Shown piece by piece: positions 7,455 to 14,398 of a stretch of 41,820 bases of DNA (its first letter is position 1; every line of letters starts with the position of its first letter). Source of the stretch: Oscillospiraceae bacterium (GTDB lineage: Bacteria; Bacillota; Clostridia; Oscillospirales; Oscillospiraceae). Under the pieces are notes generated by a model. It saw only the letters and a program-made list of their open reading frames with translations. It was not told the origin of the DNA and did no database searches. The stretch is taken from contig JAAWUC010000005.1 in NCBI GenBank assembly GCA_022804995.1, positions 1-41,820 of the forward strand. The letters run 5' to 3'. Position numbers and translations under genes: made by a program.

Positions 7455-8201
7455 TCACTCCGCCACTGGGTAGGAGTCCTCGTCCGTAAAATGCCACCAC
7501 TCCCCGGAGTAGCATTTGAAGCCCTGGCCGGACATGGCGCCCTCCAGCAGGAGGGAGTTGCTCCGGGCCGGCTCCGGCACATCGCTGTAGTCCCGGTCCG
7601 CCAGGGTGGAGAAGTCGTCGAAGCCCGTGGGCATCTCTATCTCCGTCCCGTCGGAGAGCACCAGCGTCACGTCCACCGTATTCCCCCGGCTGTGGCTGGA
7701 GTAGCCCTTGTTGGGGTTGGCCACGTACACCGGGTCTGGACAGACCTCCCAGAGGGCGAATTGGGCGGAGACGGGCCGGCAAGCATCCCAGATTTTCAGG
7801 CTGTACCCCTGTTCCAGCAGCGCCGCCTGGACCCGGGCCAGCTTTTTCACCGTGCCGTAGCGGAGGCGGGCGTCTGTAAAGCCGTAGATCACCTGGCCGG
7901 TGAAATTGTCCTCGGTGGCGTATTTCAGCTCCACAAAAATACCGGGAATGTAGTCCGTCACCGTTACCAAAGTTTCATCTGCGGGCTCCTCAGGCTCCGG
8001 AGCAGGTTCCGGCCTAGGCTTGGGAATGGGTACAGGCGCGGGCTTTGCCCGCCGCACTGGCATAGGATTGGGAGCCTCCGCCTGGACTGCGGGCGGCTCC
8101 TCTGGCTGGGGCGGAACGTCCGGCTCCGGGGCGCACCCTTCGGCGGTCAGAAGAAGCACCGTCAAAGCCGCCGCCCAAAACGCCCTCTTTTCTCTCCTCA
8201 T
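7455..8201 (-). CDS. VanX-like D-Ala-D-Ala dipeptidase (peptidase M15D), secreted lipoprotein
   Basis: Zinc peptidase of the VanX/DdpX family, predicted to split D-alanyl-D-alanine or related dipeptides outside the membrane. The 248-residue product has a signal sequence (AFWAAALTVLLLTA) ending at an EGC that is a poor but possible lipobox, then a Pro/Glu-rich linker to about residue 75. The catalytic domain shows VTDYIPGIFVELKYAT, the zinc motif SSHSRGNTVDV (SxHxxGxAxD) and the ExxWH-type EWWHF. Start: the ATG at 8199-8201 behind GGAGG; the longer frame would cross the promoter. It is divergent from two L,D-transpeptidase-like genes, suggesting a wall-remodelling neighbourhood. True VanX is cytoplasmic and tied to glycopeptide resistance; no vanHA or vanRS genes are present, so a resistance role is unlikely. 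Confidence 0.85.
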   Translation of the reverse strand: MRREKRAFWAAALTVLLLTAEGCAPEPDVPPQPEEPPAVQAEAPNPMPVRRAKPAPVPIPKPRPEPAPEPEEPADETLVTVTDYIPGIFVELKYATEDNFTGQVIYGFTDARLRYGTVKKLARVQAALLEQGYSLKIWDACRPVSAQFALWEVCPDPVYVANPNKGYSSHSRGNTVDVTLVLSDGTEIEMPTGFDDFSTLADRDYSDVPEPARSNSLLLEGAMSGQGFKCYSGEWWHFTDEDSYPVAE

Positions 8202-8235
8202 CACTCCATCCTCCTCTGCGGTTTTTTCCCACCTT

Positions 8236-8264
8236 ATTGTAACGGAAACCGGCAAAATGCGCAA
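8236..8264 (-). promoter_or_regulatory. Promoter of the VanX-like gene
   Basis: Minus-strand TTGCGC (8259-8264), 17 bases, TACAAT (8236-8241). Confidence 0.75.
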
Positions 8265-8279
8265 GATCGGAAATCACAG

Positions 8280-8308
8280 TTGAATTCAGCCGCCGGACCA
8301 GCTATAAT
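8280..8308 (+). promoter_or_regulatory. Promoter of the zinc-ribbon/L,D-transpeptidase operon
   Basis: TTGAAT (8280-8285), 17 bases, perfect TATAAT (8303-8308). It lies about 15 bases from the divergent promoter's -35 box. Confidence 0.82.
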
Positions 8309-8354
8309 AATCCCAACAGCAGTCCCACAGAAATATAAAACAGGAGTGAGAGAT

Positions 8355-10214
8355 ATGTTTTGTACCAAATGCGGGAAGGAGTTCCGTGAGGGAGCTTCCT
8401 TCTGCACCGGCTGCGGCGCGCCCCGCCCCAAGCTGGAGGGCCCTGCCCCCACAGCGGAGCCGAAGGCTGAGCCCCCGATCCCGGAAACACCTCCGATCCC
8501 GGAGCCCATTCCCTTTGCCTCCGACGGGCCGGAGGCGGTCCCCGCTCATGAGCCGGAGATAATTCCGGACCCGGAGCCTGATGTCCGGAGGATCCCCGAG
8601 GAACAGGCCCCGGCGGTTGTTCTACAGCCTACCGCGCCCACCATCCAGCCAGCATCACCGCCGCCACCGCCTATCGACCTGGAGCCCTCCGCGCCGCCCC
8701 AAAAGAAAAAAGGAAAAGGCGGGCTCATCGCCCTCCTGCTGGTTCTTCTGCTGCTGATTGGCGGGGCAGCGTTTGTGGCGCTGTGCCAGATGGGGCTGAT
8801 CCCTGTGAAGCTGCCCTTCGAGCTCCCTTTCCTCTCCGGTGGAGACGGCTCCGGAGAGGCGGATGATCCCTATCCAGACACGGTTGATCTGGCAGATCTT
8901 ATCGCCAACCCCCAAAACTTTGACGGCCAGCGCGTCGGCGTCAACGCCGAGGTGGACAGGGTGGACGGCACTGTCCTTACGGCCCTTATCTCCTCCGGGA
9001 AGGAGGAGCTGGAAACCGCTCTGACCTTCGGTCAGGAGGATATCACCACCTTCGCCGCCGGAGATGAAATCTACATCGACGGCACCTTCCACGCCGGGGA
9101 GACATACAGCTTTTCCCCCGCCATCGTCACCCTGACCGGCGGAAAGAACGAGGGAACCTTCAAGCGCACCGCCGCCGGACAAAGCGCGCCGGACGAGGAT
9201 CCCTCCAATGACGGGCAGGATTTGGGAGATCAGCCCGCCAGCGAGCCATGGACCACGGTGGCCGATTACACCCCCTACCAGGGGTATTTCACCAGCGCGT
9301 TCGACGCGGACAGCTTTGAGGCCAACGGCGGTCCGGTGGTCGTTCTGAGCATGGAGCGGAGCTCTCTGCTCTACGAGATCTACAACTACGCCGCCGACGG
9401 AACCCGGGCCATGCTCACCGGCGCGGCCCCTATGGACGGGTCCACAGAGATCAGCTTCTACGGCGATGACGGCTGCGAGAACACGGTTTCCGGCACCCTG
9501 TATCTGCTGGAGAACGGCAGTGTGGCCGTGGAGTCCCAGGTGGTGGATGCCGGAACCGCCGGCTGGGCTCTCCGGATGCCCTATAGCGAGATGCCTGCCT
9601 GTACCTTCTCCGACTACTTTACAGAAGTCCAGCCCCCCTACAATCAACAGGAGCTGCGGGTCACAACCAACGGGCCCTACGCCACAGTGGCCCTCTACAA
9701 CTGGAAGGACGGGGACTGGGCGGAGACCATGAGCTTCCAGGCCACCATCGGCGCCAACGGCGCCTCCTTCTCCAAGCAGGAGGGGGATAAGTGCACCCCC
9801 GCCGGGACCTACGATATCCTCTTCGCCTTCAGCACGCTGGATATTTTCTCCGGCATTCCCTACGAGCGCATCGAGGAGGACGACGTGTGGGTCACGGACA
9901 CAAGCTCCATCTTCTATAACACCCTCCAGAGCAGCAAAAACCCGGATAAGGACTGGAACGAGGCGGAAAACCTCTACGATAAGTTCACCAGCGGCCGGTC
10001 TACCGCCTGCATCTATTTCGCTTTCAACGGCGACGGCATGAGCCCTTACAGCGCGGTCGCGGGCGGCGGGTCCGATCTGTTCCTGGACGGCATCGGCGCG
10101 AGCGGAAATCTGACCACCGGCTACGGCGACATCAAGACCGACGGCCAGAACGTTCTGGATCTGCTCCGGGAGCTCAACGGCAATAAGCACCCGGTCATCG
10201 TCATCGACAACTGA
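8355..10214 (+). CDS. Zinc-ribbon membrane protein with a degenerate L,D-transpeptidase-like C-terminal domain
   Basis: A 619-residue protein of mixed architecture. Residues 3-20 form a zinc ribbon (Cys3-x2-Cys6, Cys17-x2-Cys20). A Pro/Glu-rich linker follows to about 118, then one membrane segment at about 123-148. The outer part holds an OB-like stretch (about 175-265, NPQNFDGQRVGVNAEV) and a beta-rich middle. Its C-terminus (about 433-619) aligns clearly with the next gene's YkuD-like domain: GDKCTPAGTY versus GDSCTPAGLY, then PYERI, VWVTD, FYN, DW and AE in the same order. At the catalytic site the partner's FLHC reads FLDG (Asp578 for His) and TAGC reads TTGY (Tyr590 for Cys), so it should be inactive. 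The ATG at 8355 follows AGGAG and the promoter at 8280-8308. Function is unknown; a regulatory or substrate-binding role is inferred. Confidence 0.82.
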   Translation: MFCTKCGKEFREGASFCTGCGAPRPKLEGPAPTAEPKAEPPIPETPPIPEPIPFASDGPEAVPAHEPEIIPDPEPDVRRIPEEQAPAVVLQPTAPTIQPASPPPPPIDLEPSAPPQKKKGKGGLIALLLVLLLLIGGAAFVALCQMGLIPVKLPFELPFLSGGDGSGEADDPYPDTVDLADLIANPQNFDGQRVGVNAEVDRVDGTVLTALISSGKEELETALTFGQEDITTFAAGDEIYIDGTFHAGETYSFSPAIVTLTGGKNEGTFKRTAAGQSAPDEDPSNDGQDLGDQPASEPWTTVADYTPYQGYFTSAFDADSFEANGGPVVVLSMERSSLLYEIYNYAADGTRAMLTGAAPMDGSTEISFYGDDGCENTVSGTLYLLENGSVAVESQVVDAGTAGWALRMPYSEMPACTFSDYFTEVQPPYNQQELRVTTNGPYATVALYNWKDGDWAETMSFQATIGANGASFSKQEGDKCTPAGTYDILFAFSTLDIFSGIPYERIEEDDVWVTDTSSIFYNTLQSSKNPDKDWNEAENLYDKFTSGRSTACIYFAFNGDGMSPYSAVAGGGSDLFLDGIGASGNLTTGYGDIKTDGQNVLDLLRELNGNKHPVIVIDN

Positions 10215-10239
10215 GCGGCGGCGGATGGAGAACATACCA

Positions 10240-11031
10240 ATGAAACGGGCGCTGGCGCTGCTTCTTCTGCTGCTCCTGGTCCCGGCGGGGTGCCGGGGCC
10301 GGGAGGCGGCGGAGGAGCTCCCGCCGCCTTCCCCTGCGGAGGAGCCGTCGCCGCCGCCGGTTAAGAGCCCCCCCATTCCCAAGCTCCCGCTCCAGCCGCC
10401 CGCCGTGCCGGATCCCGAGCCAACGCCGGAGGAGCCGGACACAATGACGGTGCTTCTGGAGGAATCGGGCTGGGCGGCGGAGGACATCCCCGGCGATCAG
10501 CTGATCATCGTCCAGGCCAGCGGGAACGAAGCGCAGCTCTGGGCCTACGGCCTGGGGGAAGGCGGAGGCTGGGAGCCCTTTCTCGAGGAGATTAGCGGCC
10601 ACGTAGGCAAGAACGGCGTCACATCCGCGAAAGCCGAGGGCGACAGCTGCACCCCCGCCGGGCTTTACGGACTGCCCTTAGCCTTCGGCGTGGAGGCGGA
10701 CCCGGGGGCTCTTCTCCCCTACCGGCGGGTGTCGGCGGAGAGCTACTGGGTGGACGATCCCGCCTCTCAGTTTTACAACCAGTGGGTGGAGGGGACGGCG
10801 GAGCAGGACTGGTCCAGCGCGGAGCATCTGGCGGATTATCCGGAGCAATACGCCTACGCGGCGCTGATTGACTACAACACGGGCCCGGTGGCCGCCGGCG
10901 CGGGCTCGGCTATTTTTCTACACTGCGGCAGCAGGGCCACAGCAGGATGCGTGTCCATTCCCCGGGAAACGATGGTAGAGCTGCTGCTGTGGCTGGACCC
11001 GGCGGCAGATCCGGCTATTCTGATTTTTTAG
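10240..11031 (+). CDS. L,D-transpeptidase (COG3786/YkuD type), lipoprotein
   Basis: Predicted extracellular enzyme that forms or edits L,D peptide cross-links in peptidoglycan. The 263 residues begin with a signal peptide and a good lipobox (LVPAGC), followed by a Pro-rich linker to about residue 65. The catalytic domain has GDSCTPAGLY and the active-site block IFLHCGSRATAGCVSIP with His228 and Cys237. This spacing fits the COG3786 branch rather than classical YkuD. I chose the ATG at 10240, which has GGAGAA 8 bases ahead and starts the signal peptide; an ATG at 10225 in the same frame is possible. It starts 25 bp after its degenerate paralogue and is probably co-transcribed with it. Activity is inferred from motifs. 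Confidence 0.85.
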   Translation: MKRALALLLLLLLVPAGCRGREAAEELPPPSPAEEPSPPPVKSPPIPKLPLQPPAVPDPEPTPEEPDTMTVLLEESGWAAEDIPGDQLIIVQASGNEAQLWAYGLGEGGGWEPFLEEISGHVGKNGVTSAKAEGDSCTPAGLYGLPLAFGVEADPGALLPYRRVSAESYWVDDPASQFYNQWVEGTAEQDWSSAEHLADYPEQYAYAALIDYNTGPVAAGAGSAIFLHCGSRATAGCVSIPRETMVELLLWLDPAADPAILIF

Positions 11032-11053
11032 ACTTTTCGGTCAGGAGGGACCT

Positions 11054-11737
11054 ATGTCAGATTCCCACACGCTGCGGGTGATCGCCCGGATTCACAGCGA
11101 CTTTCAGGAGAAGTTCGGCATCCCCCGGCAGAGCGGCCTGGTGGAGGAGCTCCAGGCCAGGGTGGTCTTTGAGCCGCCTTACCGAAATCCGGACGCCCTG
11201 CGGGGGCTGGAGGAGTTCTCCCACATCTGGCTTATCTGGCAGTTTTCCCGGACGGCGCGGGAGGGCTTCTCCCCCACCGTCCGGCCCCCTAGGCTGGGGG
11301 GAAACCAGCGGCTTGGGGTGTTCGCCACTCGGTCGCCCTTCCGGCCCAACCCCATCGGGCTCTCTCTGGTCCGGCTGGTGGAAATCGGTCAGGACCGGGA
11401 GACGGGGCCGGTGCTCCTCGTGGCCGGGGCGGATCTGCTGGACGGGACGCCCATCTATGATATCAAGCCCTACCTGCCCTACGCGGACTGCCGCCCGGAG
11501 GCCGGCGGCGGCTTTACCGGCCGGACTCCCCGGCAAATATTGGAGGTAGTCTGTCCACCGAAGCTGCTGGAGCGGGCGCCGCCGGAGAAGCGGCGGGCCC
11601 TGCTGGGAGTGCTGGCGCAGGACCCCCGGCCCTCCTATCAGGAGGACCCGGAGCGGGTGTATGGGATGGCCTTTGCCGGGCTGAATGTGAAATTTTCGGT
11701 ATCCAGGGGACAGCTGATGGTGCTGGAAATTCTGTAG
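11054..11737 (+). CDS. trmO: tRNA (N6-threonylcarbamoyladenosine37-N6)-methyltransferase TrmO
   Basis: Uses S-adenosylmethionine to methylate t6A37 of certain tRNAs, in the cytoplasm. The 227 residues match the TrmO/YaeB (TsaA-like) family: an N-terminal RVIARIHSDFQEKFGIPRQ, the FSHIWLIWQF block, the signature VFATRSPFRPNPIGLS, and DLLDGTPIYDIKPYLPYAD. A C-terminal helper segment (about 150-227, with YGMAFAGLNVKFSV) completes the usual length. The ATG at 11054 follows AGGAGGGA. It is 22 bp behind the L,D-transpeptidase gene, so probably in the same transcript although functionally unrelated. Confidence 0.93.
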   Translation: MSDSHTLRVIARIHSDFQEKFGIPRQSGLVEELQARVVFEPPYRNPDALRGLEEFSHIWLIWQFSRTAREGFSPTVRPPRLGGNQRLGVFATRSPFRPNPIGLSLVRLVEIGQDRETGPVLLVAGADLLDGTPIYDIKPYLPYADCRPEAGGGFTGRTPRQILEVVCPPKLLERAPPEKRRALLGVLAQDPRPSYQEDPERVYGMAFAGLNVKFSVSRGQLMVLEIL

Positions 11738-11809
11738 GGGGATCCGCGTATATTTTTTTTCCAATTCCGCCATACTACCTTCCATCCCACCTGGAAGGAA
11801 GGACTCCCC

Positions 11810-12424
11810 ATGGACGAAAAAGCCCTCTTCAAAATCAGCTACGGCCTCTACCTCCTCTCCGCGCGAAGCGGCGAAAAGGACAACGCCTGTATCATCAACG
11901 CCTTGGCCCAGGTGACAAACCAGCCCAACCGCATCGTCGCCGCAGTCAACAAGACCTCCCTCACCCACGACCTCATCTTGGAAACGGGTCTCTTCACCGC
12001 CTCCATCCTCAGCGGCGACGCCCCCTTCTCCCTCTTTGAGCGCTTCGGCTTCCAGAGCGGGCGGGACCTAGACAAATTTGCCGGCTTTTCCCACACCGCC
12101 CGGGAGGAAAACGGTCTTGTCTACCTCACCCAATTCGCCAACGCCTATCTCACTGGGCGGACGGTTTCCACCATGGATCTGGGAACCCACACCCTCTTTT
12201 TTGCCGATTTTATCGCCGGGCAGCTCCTCTCCAACGTTCCCTCCCTCACCTACGAGGACTACTTTCAGCGCGTCAAGCCGGCGCCTGCCCCCAAAGCCTC
12301 CGGCAGGACCGGCTGGCGCTGCCGGGTGTGCGGGTATATCTATGAAGGGGAGACGCTTCCGCCGGACTTTGTCTGCCCCTGGTGCAAGCACGGGACGGCG
12401 GACTTCGAGCGGATCGAGCTGTAA
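11810..12424 (+). CDS. High-molecular-weight rubredoxin (flavin reductase domain fused to rubredoxin)
   Basis: Electron-transfer protein of anaerobes, combining an FMN-binding flavin-reductase-like domain (about 1-150, KISYGLYLLSAR and NKTSLTHDLI) with a C-terminal rubredoxin (about 165-204). The rubredoxin iron site is complete: CRVCGY and CPWC. In Moorella-type Hrb the protein takes electrons from NAD(P)H and passes them to a flavodiiron protein that removes oxygen or nitric oxide. No flavodiiron gene is in the window, so its partner is elsewhere. Start: the ATG at 11810 after GGAAGGA. A CCTTCCA/TGGAAGG hairpin (about 11778-11798) lies just ahead of the ribosome site. The 72-bp gap from trmO leaves it open whether it shares that transcript. 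Confidence 0.9.
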   Translation: MDEKALFKISYGLYLLSARSGEKDNACIINALAQVTNQPNRIVAAVNKTSLTHDLILETGLFTASILSGDAPFSLFERFGFQSGRDLDKFAGFSHTAREENGLVYLTQFANAYLTGRTVSTMDLGTHTLFFADFIAGQLLSNVPSLTYEDYFQRVKPAPAPKASGRTGWRCRVCGYIYEGETLPPDFVCPWCKHGTADFERIEL

Positions 12425-12468
12425 AAATCGTGCGGACAAATTTTTAGGAAAACAGAAAAATTTTTTGC

Positions 12469-12497
12469 TTGACAAATGCTTTCCCGGCGTGTAAACT
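12469..12497 (+). promoter_or_regulatory. Sigma-A promoter of the T-box/asnB/glnN transcript
   Basis: Perfect TTGACA (12469-12474), 17 bases, TAAACT (12492-12497). Transcription should begin near 12504. Confidence 0.85.
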
Positions 12498-12504
12498 ACG
12501 CCTA

Positions 12505-12795
12505 TAACTGCAAAGCGGCAGCGGCGATGATGGAGACAAGTAGCCGGGCGGCTCACCCACAGTGAGCGGGGGACAGTGGAAACCCTGCGGCGGAGGCCCG
12601 GTGAATAACACTTCGGAGCTTGGAGCTGAACGGCGAAGGCCCAGTAGGCGAAGCGGGAACGGCCCGTTACAGCCGTCAGGCTTGTTAGAGCTGAAGTGAC
12701 CGCGCAAGCGGTAAATTAGGTGGCACCACGGATTCCGGCGATTCGTCCTAAAATTTTGATTTTAGTGACGCCGGTACATCTGGAGGTGCTTTTTT
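12505..12795 (+). promoter_or_regulatory. T-box riboswitch leader with apparent Asn (AAC) specifier
   Basis: The roughly 290-base leader reads uncharged tRNA and controls read-through into asnB. The specifier stem can be traced: GCCGGGC (about 12543-12549) pairs with GCCCGGT further on. The internal loop has ACAAGTA on the 5' side (the AGTA motif) and GAATAACA on the 3' side, where AAC (12607-12609) is in the specifier position. The T-box is AGGTGGCACCACG (12718-12730), preceded by the small hairpin CCGC-GCAA-GCGG of the antiterminator. The competing terminator pairs GCACC and CCGGCG with CGCCGG and GGTGC, encloses CTAAAA/TTTTAG, and ends in six T (12790-12795). The asnB ribosome site GGAGGTG is in its 3' arm and the ATG follows the T run directly, so translation may also be gated. 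Confidence 0.9.
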
Positions 12796-14379
12796 ATGTG
12801 CGCAATTATGGGTTATACTGCAAAAGATATCCCCCGGGAAGCCCTGCTGGCCGGGTTCCAGGCCACCAAGAGCCGGGGCCCGGACGACAGCCGGTCACTG
12901 GAAACCGGCGCCGGGGTCCTCTTCTTCCACCGCCTAGCCATTATGGGGCCGGAGCCCGCCGGGATGCAGCCCTTCACCGCCCCGGACGGAAGCGCTGTGG
13001 TCTGCAACGGCGAGCTCTACGGCTTCCGGGAGAGCAGACGGACGCTGGAGGCCAAGGGATACCGGTTTGCCAGCGGGTCCGACTGCGAGCTCCTACTCCC
13101 TCTCTGGCGGGAGTACGGAGTGGAGATGTTCGAAATGCTGGACGCGGAGTTCGCCCTCATCCTCTACGACGCCCCCTCCGGCGGCTTCATCGCCGCCCGG
13201 GATCCCATCGGCATCCGGCCTCTTTACTACGGATACAGCGCCTCCGGACATCTCCTCTTCGCCAGTGAGCCCAAGAATCTGGTGGGGCTGACAGACAAAA
13301 TTATGCCATTTCCCCCAGGGCACTACTATAAAGACGGTAAATTTGTGCGTTATTGCGATATTGCCAAGGTGGAGGAGGTATGCTACGATGATGTGGAGAC
13401 TATCTGCGCCAACATCCATGAGAAGCTGATCCTGGGCGTGGAAAAGCGGCTGGACGCGGATGTCCCTGTGGGGTTCCTGCTGTCCGGGGGCTTGGACAGC
13501 TCCCTGGTGTGCGCCATCGCCGCCAGACTGCTGGGAAAGCCTATCGAGACTTACGCCGTGGGTATGTCCACCGACGCCATTGATTTGAAGTACGCCCGGC
13601 AGGTGGCAGACCACATCGGCAGTCATCACCACGAGATTTACATCACGGAGCAGGATGTGCTGGAGGCCCTGGAGGAGGTTGTCGCCGCCCTGGGAACCTA
13701 CGACATCACCACCATTCGGGCCAGTATGGGGATGTATCTTATCTGCAAGGCCATCCACGAGCGGAGCGGCATCCGAGTGCTGCTCACCGGGGAGATCAGC
13801 GACGAGCTCTTCGGCTACAAGTACACCGATTTTGCCCCCAGCCCGGAGGCTTTCCAGGCAGAGAGCGAGAAGCGGATCCGGGAGCTCCATATGTATGACG
13901 TGCTCCGGGCGGACCGGTGTATTTCGGTCCACAGCCTGGAGGCCCGGGTCCCCTTCGGGGATTTGGATTTTGTGAGGTATGTCATGGGCGTGGACCCGGC
14001 CAGGAAAATCAATGTATACGGCAAGGGGAAGTATCTACTGCGCCGCGCCTTTGCGGGGGACTATCTGCCGGAGGGAATTCTCCAGCGGGAGAAAGCCGCC
14101 TTCTCCGACGCCGTAGGCCACAGTCTGGTGGACGATTTGAAGTCGCTGGCGGAGCGGACCTACGGGGAGGACTGGGAGGATCGGGCGGAGGCATACGCCT
14201 ATCACGCCAAGCCCTTCACCAAGGAGTCCCTGCTGTACCGGGAGATTTTTGAGAAGCACTACCCCGGCCAGGCGGAAATGATTGCGGACTTCTGGATGCC
14301 CAACCGGGAGTGGGAGGGCTGCGATGTCAACGACCCCTCCGCCAGAGTCCTCAGTAACTACGGGGCATCCGGCGAATAA
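12796..14379 (+). CDS. asnB: Asparagine synthase (glutamine-hydrolysing)
   Basis: Makes asparagine from aspartate and ATP using ammonia cut from glutamine. The 527 residues carry the class II amidotransferase domain first, with the catalytic Cys2 exposed once Met is removed (MCAIMGY) and RGPDD and CNGELY motifs. The synthetase domain follows, with the ATP-binding PP-loop SGGLDSS at residues 230-236, TYAVGM, and LTGEISDELFGY. The length is close to the AsnB-A type of about 550 aa. The ATG at 12796 follows GGAGGTG inside the T-box terminator. glnN starts 20 bp downstream, so asparagine starvation sensed by the T-box should raise both asparagine synthesis and the glutamine it consumes. Confidence 0.97.
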   Translation: MCAIMGYTAKDIPREALLAGFQATKSRGPDDSRSLETGAGVLFFHRLAIMGPEPAGMQPFTAPDGSAVVCNGELYGFRESRRTLEAKGYRFASGSDCELLLPLWREYGVEMFEMLDAEFALILYDAPSGGFIAARDPIGIRPLYYGYSASGHLLFASEPKNLVGLTDKIMPFPPGHYYKDGKFVRYCDIAKVEEVCYDDVETICANIHEKLILGVEKRLDADVPVGFLLSGGLDSSLVCAIAARLLGKPIETYAVGMSTDAIDLKYARQVADHIGSHHHEIYITEQDVLEALEEVVAALGTYDITTIRASMGMYLICKAIHERSGIRVLLTGEISDELFGYKYTDFAPSPEAFQAESEKRIRELHMYDVLRADRCISVHSLEARVPFGDLDFVRYVMGVDPARKINVYGKGKYLLRRAFAGDYLPEGILQREKAAFSDAVGHSLVDDLKSLAERTYGEDWEDRAEAYAYHAKPFTKESLLYREIFEKHYPGQAEMIADFWMPNREWEGCDVNDPSARVLSNYGASGE

Positions 14380-14398
14380 GGAAAGGAGAAATACGTTT

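Noticed and set aside
7455-8201. Glycopeptide-resistance locus because of the VanX-like gene
   Set aside because: No vanH, vanA-type ligase or vanRS genes nearby. The protein is exported, unlike resistance VanX, so a resistance call is not supported.
8655-10487. 610-residue minus-strand open frame opposite the zinc-ribbon protein
   Set aside because: Gly/Val-rich shadow. The plus-strand frame has a promoter, a ribosome site and homology to the next gene.
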